A stretch of DNA of 33,361 nucleotides from an archaeon RBG_16_50_20 (GCA_001768965.1 MEMY01000095.1:1-33361), one strand, 5' to 3'; shown: positions 18,383 through 27,871, counted from the first letter of the stretch. The notes: generated by a model from the sequence alone, not told the origin. Program-made: numbers and translations.

Positions 18383-19369
18383 TTAAGCCGTTTTTCTGAC
18401 GAGGGCGACTATCTCGCCATTCGGCCTAGCTTTCGGCTTGGGTGCCCGGGTGTTTGATGTCGCCCAAGGCATACAGGGCGTATTGTGCACTGAGGAAATG
18501 CGACCGGTTTTGTCGATCGCTATGACACCCGCTTCACCTTTCAAGCGATTAGAAGCCAATCTGACTGCTCGTATGGCTGCCATTCTTGCCGTTAGGCCCA
18601 TTTCCATTTGGGAGCAGACTGCCTTCGATAGAGCCAGCTTGATGGCGACCTCTCCTAGGCCAGTCACTGTTGCTGCGCCAACCTGGTTGTCAGCGTAGAG
18701 GCCAGACCCTATTTGTGGACTGTCACCTATCCTGCCAGGTAGCTTCATAGTCGGTCCCCCTGTGGACGCAGCTGCCGCGAAATTTCCCTCCTTGTCCAAT
18801 GCCACAGCTCCAACAGTGTCAAACCTGAGGGTCTCTGGATGCCCCTCGATCAATTCCCGGTTCTTCCTGACCCAGCTGACTCGCTCGTCCGTTCCCCCTT
18901 TCTTGACTTTCATGAGCAATCTTCGCCGGTGCTGTGTTATGGGGTTGGCTTCGGGGAGTGAGAAGATCTTGGCGAGTTCTTCCGCTCTATCCCCAGCCAG
19001 CAGGACGTGATCGGTCTTCTCCATGACTATTCGCGCTAATCGAATCGGATTCCTGACTCTTCGGATCAACGCTACGGCGCCTGCTGACAGATCTCGACCA
19101 TCCATTATGCCAGCGTCCATTTCGATCGTCCCAGCCACGGTCAACGAGGAGCCTTTCCCTGCATTGAAAACCGGATTATCCTCCATTACCATGATGGAGG
19201 CCTCGACTGCATCTAACGCTGAGCCGCCGCGTCGGAGTATATCCACACCTTCGGACGCGGCTGCGGTAACACCCGCTAACCCTCGTGAGATCTCCTTCTT
19301 CCAAAATCCCGCGCCACCATGAACCACAATCTTGCCAAGCAAATCCTTCAGTCTCCTCAGATTCCCCAA
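18383..19369 (-). CDS. Isoaspartyl peptidase / L-asparaginase (type 2, Ntn hydrolase)
   Basis: VVHGGAGFWKK; ALDAVEASIMVMEDNPVFNAGKGSSLT; FDTVGAVALDKEGNFAAAASTGG. Confidence 0.95.
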   Translation of the reverse strand: MGNLRRLKDLLGKIVVHGGAGFWKKEISRGLAGVTAAASEGVDILRRGGSALDAVEASIMVMEDNPVFNAGKGSSLTVAGTIEMDAGIMDGRDLSAGAVALIRRVRNPIRLARIVMEKTDHVLLAGDRAEELAKIFSLPEANPITQHRRRLLMKVKKGGTDERVSWVRKNRELIEGHPETLRFDTVGAVALDKEGNFAAAASTGGPTMKLPGRIGDSPQIGSGLYADNQVGAATVTGLGEVAIKLALSKAVCSQMEMGLTARMAAIRAVRLASNRLKGEAGVIAIDKTGRISSVHNTPCMPWATSNTRAPKPKARPNGEIVALVRKTA

Positions 19370-19460
19370 AGTCTTGACGCGTTGAATTGGCTGCGAATGA
19401 GGGATGCGTGTCTAGCAAACCAGTCTTTAAGCAGTTTGCGCTTGAGGTAGTGAACCTTGT

Positions 19461-20090
19461 TTGGCGATTTCCTTGGTGCGCGTTGTCAAAGCCGATCTCG
19501 ACGGACTGAGTATCGCTGCGAACACCGTAGCGAAGGGCGGCATCATCTGCTATCCCACAGACACCGTCTACGGATTGGGATGTGATCCATTCAACCTATC
19601 TGCGGTCGAGAAGGCAATGATGGCGAAAGGCAGAGGTACAAAAGCGATGCCAGTCCTAGTTCATTGTATCGAGGACGCAGAACGACTCGTTTTCTTCTCG
19701 GAAGCAGCGAAAAGAATCGCTAAGAGGTTTTGGCCTGGCCCGCTCTCAATTGTACTTCCAGCCAGAGAAAGTGTCCCATCCATCCTCGCCCCCGAACGAA
19801 CAGTAGCGGTGCGTTCTCCGAATCATGCAATCTGTCATCAGCTCCTGGTTTTGTGTTCTGGAATGCTTGTTGGCACAAGCGCAAACAGGGCTGGAAGCCA
19901 ACCTGCCACATCCGCAGACGACGTCGTGGAGCAACTTGATGATTGTGTTGATGTTGTCTTGGATGGTGGAAAATCCCCGATGAGAGTCGCCTCGACCGTC
20001 ATCGATCTGACCAAGCAGCAGCTAGTAGTTCTGCGAGAAGGTCCAATTGGCAAAACAGAAATTCTCAGAACTCTCCGGAATTCTAGATAG
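19461..20090 (+). CDS. Threonylcarbamoyl-AMP synthase (Sua5/YrdC/YciO family)
   Basis: GGIICYPTDTVYGLGCDPFN; KGRGTKAMPVLVHC; FWPGPLSIVLPA; VGTSANRAGSQPATSADDV. Confidence 0.95.
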   Translation: MAISLVRVVKADLDGLSIAANTVAKGGIICYPTDTVYGLGCDPFNLSAVEKAMMAKGRGTKAMPVLVHCIEDAERLVFFSEAAKRIAKRFWPGPLSIVLPARESVPSILAPERTVAVRSPNHAICHQLLVLCSGMLVGTSANRAGSQPATSADDVVEQLDDCVDVVLDGGKSPMRVASTVIDLTKQQLVVLREGPIGKTEILRTLRNSR

Positions 20091-20137
20091 CTATTATAGT
20101 ATCGAACCTACATCTCGCCATTCTCTGGTGTGTTCCT

Positions 20138-20665
20138 TTGCTGAATGACTTCAATCTCGTTGTCTCCACGAGTAGAGGCAACGAAAGGAACACGTGCAGC
20201 GAAATGTGGTACCTTCTCGGAGAAGTCGGCGACCGTGGTTCCACCATTGAAACCACTTCCGTTATCGGATTAGTCGTTGCCAAGACTAAGCTCGACCCCA
20301 TCAAAGCTATCCGGGATCTTAGGGCTCTACTCAAAGAAAGGCCTTGGGAATTCAAATACACTCTCAAGCTGGTCCCTGTCCAGAAAGTAGTCGAAGCCCG
20401 ATTGCCCGAAATCGAGCAGGCAGCCGTAGGACTTGCAGCTGGCATCGGAGACAAAGAGAAATTCAGAATCACAGTGGAGAAGCGTCATACAGATCTATCC
20501 AGTAAGACAATCATTGACACAGTTGCAAAGAGGATCGAAAGAACCGTTGACCTCGACACTCCAGACAGAATAGTTCTCGTGGAGGTCATTGGGGAACTTG
20601 CGGGAGTGGCTCTGATCAAACCGGAGGATGTTCTTTCCGTTGAGCGAGAGAAGCGTGTCAGTTAG
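20138..20665 (+). CDS. THUMP-domain protein (Tan1-like tRNA acetylation cofactor)
   Basis: NLVVSTSRGNERNTCSEMWYLLGEVGD; KYTLKLVPVQKVVEA; FRITVEKRHTDLSSKTIIDTVAKRI. Confidence 0.85.
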   Translation: MLNDFNLVVSTSRGNERNTCSEMWYLLGEVGDRGSTIETTSVIGLVVAKTKLDPIKAIRDLRALLKERPWEFKYTLKLVPVQKVVEARLPEIEQAAVGLAAGIGDKEKFRITVEKRHTDLSSKTIIDTVAKRIERTVDLDTPDRIVLVEVIGELAGVALIKPEDVLSVEREKRVS

Positions 20666-20669
20666 AGTG

Positions 20670-21236
20670 CTATTTTCTTACTGTCAGCAATGCTGATCTC
20701 TCTGTAGCCAGACGCTCGATAGCCTTCGTCTTAGCCTCACCTGCTCTGAGCGTGGCTTTGAGTTCCATGTCACGAATTTCGAAAATCGATTGCACGTTTC
20801 GTATCCTATCTGGTGACCAGTTGTCGATGAGATCGTCATCGCTTTTCTGATTGAGAATCCGAGCAAGTGACTTTGTCGCGTGCAACAGTTCGTCTCTCGT
20901 GGTTCCTACTAGTATTCCCACGATTTTCTCAGTGCTGGAACTAATTCCGACGCGCTGTATCGCTTCGCCAATCTGCCTGCTAGCCGCAATGTAAAGCAGA
21001 ATTTCCATGCCGAGGCTTCGGGCGATTGGCTGTTTCGAATGAAAGGATTTCAAGGCGTTCAATACAGCCAGTAACATGTACCTTGAACCAGGCACTCGAC
21101 CCAAGTCAACGAGTTGAGCAGTGACGTCTGGGGACTTTTCTTGAATCGAGCGAAGGGTGGCGTCTACGTTGTCAGGTCTATTCTTGAATCCAGAAATCCA
21201 CACCTGGACGGGGAACTCGGTCAACTGAAAGAACAA
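20670..21236 (-). CDS. cgi121: KEOPS complex subunit Cgi121
   Basis: NALKSFHSKQPIARSLGMEILLYIAASRQIGEAIQRVGISSSTEKIVGILVG. Confidence 0.85.
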   Translation of the reverse strand: MFFQLTEFPVQVWISGFKNRPDNVDATLRSIQEKSPDVTAQLVDLGRVPGSRYMLLAVLNALKSFHSKQPIARSLGMEILLYIAASRQIGEAIQRVGISSSTEKIVGILVGTTRDELLHATKSLARILNQKSDDDLIDNWSPDRIRNVQSIFEIRDMELKATLRAGEAKTKAIERLATERSALLTVRK

Positions 21237-21239
21237 GAA

Positions 21240-21836
21240 CTACGTTCCACCGTTCGCGAGCTGAAAGAGGAATTCAACAATCCCATCTGGAATGCTGCAT
21301 TTTTTCAATATCTCGCGAACGGAATTGAGGTCGCGTCCCGCTGATCGTGCCTCTTCGAGCAACAGCTTGGTAGCTTCCAGTCTCTCCCAAGGGAAGATGA
21401 TCCAGTCGCTCGTCGAGTCGGCGAAGAAATCTGGTTTGAAGGTACTGTGAGGCTTGTAATACACCGTAACTGTCTTGACGCCTGTCGTTCCGTTTTCCAG
21501 CATATGCTCTAGGGCGACCTTCAGGCTCTCCCCTGTGTCGGAAACGTCATCAACCACCAGAACTCTTTTGCCTCTGATGTCTTGAGAAAGAGGTTGAGTG
21601 ACCACCGGTTTCCGTGTTGTTTTTGCAAGCCCCACATAGAACTCTATTTTGATGTTTACTGTGTGCGTGTTTTCTAGTAGATCTGAGAGTATTCTTCCCG
21701 GCGCCCATCCTCCCCTTGACACTCCCACAATGAGGTCTGGTTTGAATCCTGAACGGCGGATTCTGATGGCAAGGTCAACCAGCATTTCATAGATCCTGTC
21801 CCAGCTTGGGGCGACGTACCTTCGCGAGTCGGACAT
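21240..21836 (-). CDS. Phosphoribosyltransferase (COG2236-like); ORF extends to 21953
   Basis: PDLIVGVSRGGWAPGRILSDLL; KRVLVVDDVSDTGESLKVA PRPP loop; conserved-looking part starts at MSDSRRYVAPSWD. Confidence 0.88.
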   Translation of the reverse strand: MSDSRRYVAPSWDRIYEMLVDLAIRIRRSGFKPDLIVGVSRGGWAPGRILSDLLENTHTVNIKIEFYVGLAKTTRKPVVTQPLSQDIRGKRVLVVDDVSDTGESLKVALEHMLENGTTGVKTVTVYYKPHSTFKPDFFADSTSDWIIFPWERLEATKLLLEEARSAGRDLNSVREILKKCSIPDGIVEFLFQLANGGT

Positions 21837-22014
21837 TCGAGCACCGTTTGTTACGGCAAGGGTTCCGCTTTCACTATAAGCGTTATTGCGGTCAGCGGAG
21901 ATGCATCTCCTCATCTGGCGTGAGGCGCCTCGGTGCAGGTCAATCCACGTCATACCGCTACAGAGACTTCTCTTCAGCAGCTTAACTACTCTTCGTCAAC
22001 TGAGCCGCGAAGGA

Positions 22015-23292
22015 CTAACTTGCAGAAATTGCGCCCGGAGATTTGCTTCTGAGAATGTTGATCAAATAGCCGGCGTTTAGAGCTGTGAAAACTGAGCCCG
22101 AAAGGAAATTCAACGCGAGTCTTGCGGGACCTATGACCTGAGACAATCCATTTTCGATCTGCCCATAGTCGAGATACACTGGCGACAGGAACCGAATAAG
22201 GAAGAAATTGTTCATTACGAGATATAACAGAGCAACACCCGCAGTCGCCAAGAACATTGGCTTACGCTTGCGATTCCACAAGGCGAAATCAACAGTAGAA
22301 AGGGCGAGCAAGTAAATCGCGTATTGCTCGGTTACTCGACTCTTGAAAACTAGAAATGAAAGGGTCACGACAAGTAGCGATTGTATGAGTCCGTAGTCTG
22401 AATCGAATCCGAATTTCCTATACGCAATCAAGGTGAAGATAATTACTGCGGGGATCCATAACACGCCAAGCAAGTCAGACACAAATGGGTCAAGCGTCGG
22501 AATGATTCCCTGGTAATTGAAGTAGAAGAACAGGTCCCACACGGACATTGATTCGCCAGATCTCGTAACCGTATAGCTTAGTGCGCTCGTGACAGTGGTA
22601 AGGGACCATCCCATTACGGCGAAAGTCGCGGCGGAAAATCCGATTGGTAACGCAATAGCTACCAGAAATGACTGCCAGTTCCGTCTACTTTTGAGGGATA
22701 GAGGGATGGCGTAAATGACGGGTATCGATTTAGCGAATGTGCCCAAACCGGCCCAGAATGCTCTTTTCAAGTGGCGAGTTGTCATAATGGAAATCATAAC
22801 GAACGCCATGGCAAGGGAGTCGAACATTCCCCAGATTCCCGACAGGATTATGGTGAATGGGCAGAGCATCCAGAAACGCAAGACCCAGACAGAAGTATTC
22901 AGGTTCCGCAAGCGCACATAGGAGTAGAGCAGGTAGCCAAGAGCCACATCGCCCAAAATAGTTGGCTGCTTGAGTAACAAGTAGTACAGGAACCTATCAT
23001 TCAAACCAATCGTCAAGTAGAGCATGTACAGCACACCGGTGATAAGGGGCCAGAATGGTAGGTACGCTATTGTCGCACTGTCTCGTAATGTGTAGAGGTT
23101 TGCAAAACTAAGGCCGGGTGCAGGTCCCAGAAATCCGTATGGGTTTCCACCATGTATCATCGCATAGCCCAGTCGCACCCAGAGCTCGAAATCGTACGGA
23201 TGCCCGGTCCAAAACGAGAAGACTTCTCTGATTGTCAAGCCTAAGAGCAATAGCAAGGTGGTTTGCTGCAGGCTCTTCTTAGTGAATTGCAA
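22015..23292 (-). CDS. Polytopic membrane glycosyltransferase, GT-C-like
   Basis: About 10 TM segments; N-terminal HPYDFELWVRLGYAMIHGGNPYG; GIWGMFDSLAMAF; FAKSIPVIYAIPL. Confidence 0.7.
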   Translation of the reverse strand: MQFTKKSLQQTTLLLLLGLTIREVFSFWTGHPYDFELWVRLGYAMIHGGNPYGFLGPAPGLSFANLYTLRDSATIAYLPFWPLITGVLYMLYLTIGLNDRFLYYLLLKQPTILGDVALGYLLYSYVRLRNLNTSVWVLRFWMLCPFTIILSGIWGMFDSLAMAFVMISIMTTRHLKRAFWAGLGTFAKSIPVIYAIPLSLKSRRNWQSFLVAIALPIGFSAATFAVMGWSLTTVTSALSYTVTRSGESMSVWDLFFYFNYQGIIPTLDPFVSDLLGVLWIPAVIIFTLIAYRKFGFDSDYGLIQSLLVVTLSFLVFKSRVTEQYAIYLLALSTVDFALWNRKRKPMFLATAGVALLYLVMNNFFLIRFLSPVYLDYGQIENGLSQVIGPARLALNFLSGSVFTALNAGYLINILRSKSPGAISAS

Positions 23293-23326
23293 TTGAGGTC
23301 TACCTGTCAGTTGAATATGTCCATAC

Positions 23327-23355
23327 TTACTACGATTGTAGTAACTTTTTTATAT
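23327..23355 (+). promoter_or_regulatory. Palindromic operator candidate next to TATA box
   Basis: TTACTAC-GATT-GTAGTAA (23327-23344) immediately followed by cTTTTTTATAT (23346-23355), upstream of ATG 23414. Confidence 0.55.
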
Positions 23356-23413
23356 GTTCTCCTCAAACCCAACATTATAACCTGCGTCATACACACATGG
23401 GAAGGCTCTCCAG

Positions 23414-24376
23414 ATGCAAACAACAATTTTAACAAAAGATGCAGATTTAGCGGACATTCGAAGCAATCTGGAGAAAGTTTACGAAGTCTCTGCTTACTTG
23501 GACTTTCCTTTCAGCTTAGATGAAGTAGCCAACTACTTTCTCCCTAATCGAAATATCACCTCCGAAAAGTTACGATTCATGATTTCCAATGGGGATTTCG
23601 CTAATATCCCATTTCAGATCAAAGATGGCTACATTCTGACTCGTGCATCACAGTCGGAGACTCTGCGTTTTGAGAGAGAGCAGATCTCGGGTGAAAAACT
23701 GCAATCAGCGGCGCGGTTCGCTAGAATCCTTACCAAAATAGTTCCCTTCATTCGGACTGTAGCTGTGACCGGTAGTGTTGCGTATGGAAGTGCAGGGAGG
23801 TGGGATGATATCGATCTCTTTGTGGTCACCGAGGGAAAGAGGCTGTGGCTGTCGGTCCTGATGGCTTTGGTAATGGTAAGAGTCGAGAAACTGTTGGGAT
23901 TGGCTCCTTCTCATCTTCTTCCTTTCTGTTTGAGCTACGTTCATGATGAGCAAGGATTCGCAGAAGATGCTTCACGGAACCGAGTCAATCCACTCTTTGC
24001 TCGAGAACTCCTCAAGGCGAAGCCTGTTGCTGGTCCAGAGCAGTACCGACTCATTTTGCAGGAAAATGACTGGGTTGGAGAACTATATTCGGCCCCCTAT
24101 GCAGCTGCATTGAAGGCACTAGATCAGGGACCATTGAACGGAGTTCAACCAAGAGTTGACCAGCCGGGACTGTTTGCGTTATTCTTTGATTGGGCCGAAG
24201 GTATTGTGTATGTCTTTCTGAGTCGCTACCTCAAATTGCGGGCATACTTAACCAACTTGAAGCTCAAGTCACAGAGACAGAAGCTGCGGGTCTTTGAATC
24301 AAGAATTACTCCGAACTCATGCGTATACACATCCAACTTCTACAGATGGCTACATTCACTGTGGGGTGAAAGATAG
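23414..24376 (+). CDS. HTH-nucleotidyltransferase fusion (Pol-beta fold)
   Basis: N-terminal wHTH-like region; AVTGSVAYGSAGRWDDIDLFVVTEGKRLWL (GS..G..DDxDLF). Confidence 0.78.
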   Translation: MQTTILTKDADLADIRSNLEKVYEVSAYLDFPFSLDEVANYFLPNRNITSEKLRFMISNGDFANIPFQIKDGYILTRASQSETLRFEREQISGEKLQSAARFARILTKIVPFIRTVAVTGSVAYGSAGRWDDIDLFVVTEGKRLWLSVLMALVMVRVEKLLGLAPSHLLPFCLSYVHDEQGFAEDASRNRVNPLFARELLKAKPVAGPEQYRLILQENDWVGELYSAPYAAALKALDQGPLNGVQPRVDQPGLFALFFDWAEGIVYVFLSRYLKLRAYLTNLKLKSQRQKLRVFESRITPNSCVYTSNFYRWLHSLWGER

Positions 24377-25827
24377 TGCCACTGGACTGTTTACTGGTAT
24401 TCCCGTACATGCTAAGTGACGATCCCACACAGAAACGGAAGAGAAGTCCCTTCCCACCTCTTGGCCTGATGTATGTTGCCGCCTCGCTCAGACAAGCAGG
24501 TTACAAAGTGGAAATTCTCGATTGCACATTCATGCAGAGCATCGAGCAAGCCGAACAGATCGTACGGAAGACAGAGGCGCGTTACATCGGCATTCATTCA
24601 ATGATTACCCTAACGCGAAACGCCGTAGCCTTAGCGGAGGCCGCGAAATCAGCGGGAAAGACGGTTATCTACGGCGGACCTGACCCATCTACAGCTCCTG
24701 ACAAGTATCTCAAGAAAGGTTTCGGAGACTACGTCGTCATGGGTGAAGGCGAAAGAACAGCGGTCGAACTCATTAGAGCTCTAGATCGGGGCGAGATTCC
24801 TTTGGACGTGAAGGGCCTTGTCTTTCTGACCGGTGAGGGCTCGATAGTTACCACACCCGCACGGGAGCTCGAACGGGACTTGGATTCCATCTTGTCTCCT
24901 GCCCGTGATCTGATCGACAATGAACACTACAAGGAAGTATGGCGTGCGGATCATGGCTACGCCTTGACCTCAGTGATGACGACTCGCGGCTGTCCCTATG
25001 GTTGTTTCTTCTGCAGCGAGAAGCTGGTCTTCGGGCGCCGTTACACTGTTCGAAGCGCGAACAACGTAGTCGCTGAGCTAGAAGACATCATCCGGAAATA
25101 CGGATACGACAGAGTCTGGTTCGCAGACGACATATTCCCACTGCGCAAAGAACGAACACTCCAGATCTGCAAAGAGATAATCAATCGAGCCCTAGATTTC
25201 ACCTGGTCTTGCTTGGCAAGGGCCGATCTCGTTGACGAAGAAGCACTTGCTTCAATGAAGCAGGCTGGCTGCGACATCGTATTCTTCGGAGTAGAATCAG
25301 GTTCCCAAAGAATGCTCGATGCAATGAACCGGATGATGACAATCGAGCAGATAGCGTCAGGAGTTTCTGCAGCCAAGCGAGTTGGCTTGAAGGTGCATGC
25401 GTTCATGATGGTTGGCTTCCCAGGCGAGAACTACGAATCACTGAAGCAAACGATCGAATTCCTCAAGGAACTGAGCCCTGACGAATTCAGCTTCACAGTG
25501 GCTTATCCACTGCCTGGGACAGAATTATTCCACATGATCGAGCCGATCGATGAGCAGCTTGAATGGCGCGACCCAAGCGAGAACAGGCTCCTGTTCGAAA
25601 GCAACATTCCAGAATGGGGGTTAAAATTCGCTGTCTGGAAGGCCAAGTACGAGTTCTACCTCTACCGTCGCATAAAGCGTGGTCAGACCATTTTCCGCGT
25701 GGCGTTCATACTCTTCAAGAAACCAACCGACATCGTCCTCCGCCTTTCGGTGCCCAAGGAGGCTATGGCTCCGAAACTCAGCAAATGCGCGATCATGTCC
25801 GAAGTGCTCGCGAGGCTCCCGCGGTAG
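24376..25827 (+). CDS. B12-binding-domain radical SAM protein
   Basis: GTG start overlapping upstream TAG; PPLGLMYVAASLRQAGYKVEILDC; TTRGCPYGCFFCSEK; ADDIFPLRKERTL; VFFGVESGSQRMLDAMNR. Confidence 0.93.
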   Translation: MPLDCLLVFPYMLSDDPTQKRKRSPFPPLGLMYVAASLRQAGYKVEILDCTFMQSIEQAEQIVRKTEARYIGIHSMITLTRNAVALAEAAKSAGKTVIYGGPDPSTAPDKYLKKGFGDYVVMGEGERTAVELIRALDRGEIPLDVKGLVFLTGEGSIVTTPARELERDLDSILSPARDLIDNEHYKEVWRADHGYALTSVMTTRGCPYGCFFCSEKLVFGRRYTVRSANNVVAELEDIIRKYGYDRVWFADDIFPLRKERTLQICKEIINRALDFTWSCLARADLVDEEALASMKQAGCDIVFFGVESGSQRMLDAMNRMMTIEQIASGVSAAKRVGLKVHAFMMVGFPGENYESLKQTIEFLKELSPDEFSFTVAYPLPGTELFHMIEPIDEQLEWRDPSENRLLFESNIPEWGLKFAVWKAKYEFYLYRRIKRGQTIFRVAFILFKKPTDIVLRLSVPKEAMAPKLSKCAIMSEVLARLPR

Positions 25828-26753
25828 GAATACCATTGATCCCTCTCACAATCGGCATCTGTGCGTACAATGAAGAGTGGAACATAGGTGAGCTTCTAAC
25901 AAACATACTTAGCATCCAAGGGATTCCCAAGGATGCGGAAGTAATCGCCGTTTGCTCCGGATGCCAAGACGGGACGGCAGAGGTTGTCCGGGAATTTGCT
26001 CGCAGAGACCGTCGTGTGAAACTGATAGAAGAGCCAAGAAGACTGGGAAAGGCTGCGGCCGTGAACAAGATTCTATCTAAGGCTAAAGGCGAACAGATAG
26101 TGTTTGTTTCTGCCGACGTCATTCCGAGGCAAGACTGCATAATGAGTCTCGTAAGGACAATGGCAGATGAGAATGTCGGGATAGCCTGCGGAAGACCCGA
26201 ACCAATTCCCCGTGGAAGGAAGCTTGTGAAAGGGCTCGTAGAGACGCTGTGGGGATTTCATAACTGGCAGTTGGAGAAGCTGAACCACGCAGGAGTCCTA
26301 ATGCACGCCAGCGAAGTTTTCTGTGTCAGGAATGGGATTGTAAAGCAGATTCCCCGGGGGTTGGTGAACGATGACGCTTTCCTTGCTGTTGCTGCGAAGG
26401 GTAGAGGATATCGAATCAAATACGTTCCGCAATCTGAGGTTAAGGTCTTCGGACCCCAGACTATCTCCGATTACCTGACACAGCGGCGTCGCATTATTGC
26501 CGGGCACTATCAAGTTCGCTCGGCAACTGGCCATTTCTCTCAGTACCTCTTCTACTCCCTTCTTGCGAGGCCGAAGCTAACTTTGGAGACTTTGGCTGGA
26601 TATTTCGCCAAGAAACGAAAAATCGCGGGTGGGTTGGTTGCTGGGTTGGTTGAAGTGATGGCAAACTTGCTCGCGTTATCTGACATTGTCAGAGGGAGAT
26701 CTCATGCGGTATGGAGTATCTCCTCTACTGCGAAGACAGCGACTGAACTTTGA
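25785..26753 (+). CDS. Family 2 glycosyltransferase; start ATG 25785 or TTG 25836
   Basis: IPLTIGICAYNEEWNIGELLTNIL; VIAVCSGCQDGTAEVVREFARRD; VNDDAFLAVAAKGRGYRIKYVPQSEVKVFGP; TQRRRIIAGHYQ. ORF-track start 25563 is mostly out-of-frame with the radical SAM gene. Confidence 0.9.
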   Translation: MRDHVRSAREAPAVGIPLIPLTIGICAYNEEWNIGELLTNILSIQGIPKDAEVIAVCSGCQDGTAEVVREFARRDRRVKLIEEPRRLGKAAAVNKILSKAKGEQIVFVSADVIPRQDCIMSLVRTMADENVGIACGRPEPIPRGRKLVKGLVETLWGFHNWQLEKLNHAGVLMHASEVFCVRNGIVKQIPRGLVNDDAFLAVAAKGRGYRIKYVPQSEVKVFGPQTISDYLTQRRRIIAGHYQVRSATGHFSQYLFYSLLARPKLTLETLAGYFAKKRKIAGGLVAGLVEVMANLLALSDIVRGRSHAVWSISSTAKTATEL

Positions 26754-27199
26754 ATCACCCAAGCTCTACTCGTTTATTCAACCGGATTCATCGGCTCGTA
26801 TTCCTATACCTCTTCAGGGACTTCGACAAGGGCACTTTGGACACTGGTATCGAGTTCACGACTCTGCTCCCCCTGAGGAAGGACAGAGTGATATGCCGGG
26901 CGATGACGTTCAACATCAAAGGACTCAAACGAGACTCATTCGTCGTCGACGGATCAAATCGTAGAATAGTCAATCTGCCGGGACGCTACGTTTGCTATTG
27001 GATCAACGGGAAGCAAGATTCCGCAACGATATACAACCGACCATATCGAAGAAGCTCGGACGGCTCTTATGTTCACAGCTCAAGAAATGCAAAAAGCGAA
27101 GTTGCCTTTGATGGTGAAGGGTTAGAGAAGAGAGCTGAGAATCTAGTTTCCGGGCCTAGACGGTATCACGAGATATTCGTGCGACTCTTTCGATTCTGA
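26750..27199 (+). CDS. Uncharacterized protein, 149 aa (TTG start overlapping upstream TGA)
   Basis: Same-strand ORF, TTGA stop/start overlap with GT2; no recognisable domain. Confidence 0.55.
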   Translation: MNHPSSTRLFNRIHRLVFLYLFRDFDKGTLDTGIEFTTLLPLRKDRVICRAMTFNIKGLKRDSFVVDGSNRRIVNLPGRYVCYWINGKQDSATIYNRPYRRSSDGSYVHSSRNAKSEVAFDGEGLEKRAENLVSGPRRYHEIFVRLFRF

Positions 27200-27206
27200 C
27201 TCGCGT

Positions 27207-27845
27207 TCAGCGGACGCTGTGGAAGGCCAGTGTGGCGCACGTGACTAGCAGAGAAAGGCTGGAAAAGATTGCGTATGCAGAGTAGATTTGAGTCAGTAGA
27301 TCGGGCTCGTAGTAGAGGAAGCCCTGAGTAGCTGTTAACAGAAGGGGAGGAACCCAAAGCAACAGCCACAGTCTTGTCCACTTGGTTCGGGGCAGTTGCA
27401 TCTTCCAATCGCCAGAACTGATGAAGAGCATCAGGAAAAGCAGGAATCCAATTATCTCCAGCGCAATCTCAACTGTAGGATTATTTTCGGACAGGTTGAG
27501 GCCGGTTTCTGATAGCGTCAGTGGAAACAGAAGAGGAATGTGGTTTGCCACTAGGTCGCCGAACATTGGGTGCTGCAACACTCCGACGAAGTAAGGAAGA
27601 GTCCGCGCGCCGAAAACGTAGAAAAATGGCAACGAAATCAGGACGATCACGACCCACGAGTGCGAAATTCCGTGATGCCCAAACAATGTCCCATACGGTT
27701 GGCTGGTGAAAAGGTCGAAATCTGGAAGAGCTCCGACTAGAATCAGCAACGCTAGATTGGGCTTAGTTGTTTGAAAACGTGCCGTCGCTTTCCCGAACAC
27801 GTAACCCCAAACCATGTGACTTGATATAATCATCCTAGAAACCAA
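27207..27845 (-). CDS. Membrane-bound metal-dependent hydrolase (YdjM/DUF457-like)
   Basis: SSHMVWGYVFGKA; GALPDFDLF; HHGISHSWVVIVLISLPFFY; QHPMFGDLVANHIPLLFPL. Confidence 0.8.
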   Translation of the reverse strand: MVSRMIISSHMVWGYVFGKATARFQTTKPNLALLILVGALPDFDLFTSQPYGTLFGHHGISHSWVVIVLISLPFFYVFGARTLPYFVGVLQHPMFGDLVANHIPLLFPLTLSETGLNLSENNPTVEIALEIIGFLLFLMLFISSGDWKMQLPRTKWTRLWLLLWVPPLLLTATQGFLYYEPDLLTQIYSAYAIFSSLSLLVTCATLAFHSVR

Positions 27846-27871
27846 AACCTAGATTCGATAAGTCACAGGCC

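Noticed and set aside
25563-25784. N-terminal extension of the GT2 ORF in the track
   Set aside because: Overlaps the radical SAM gene in another frame and is basic and non-conserved-looking; GT2 core begins at IPLTIGICAYNEE.
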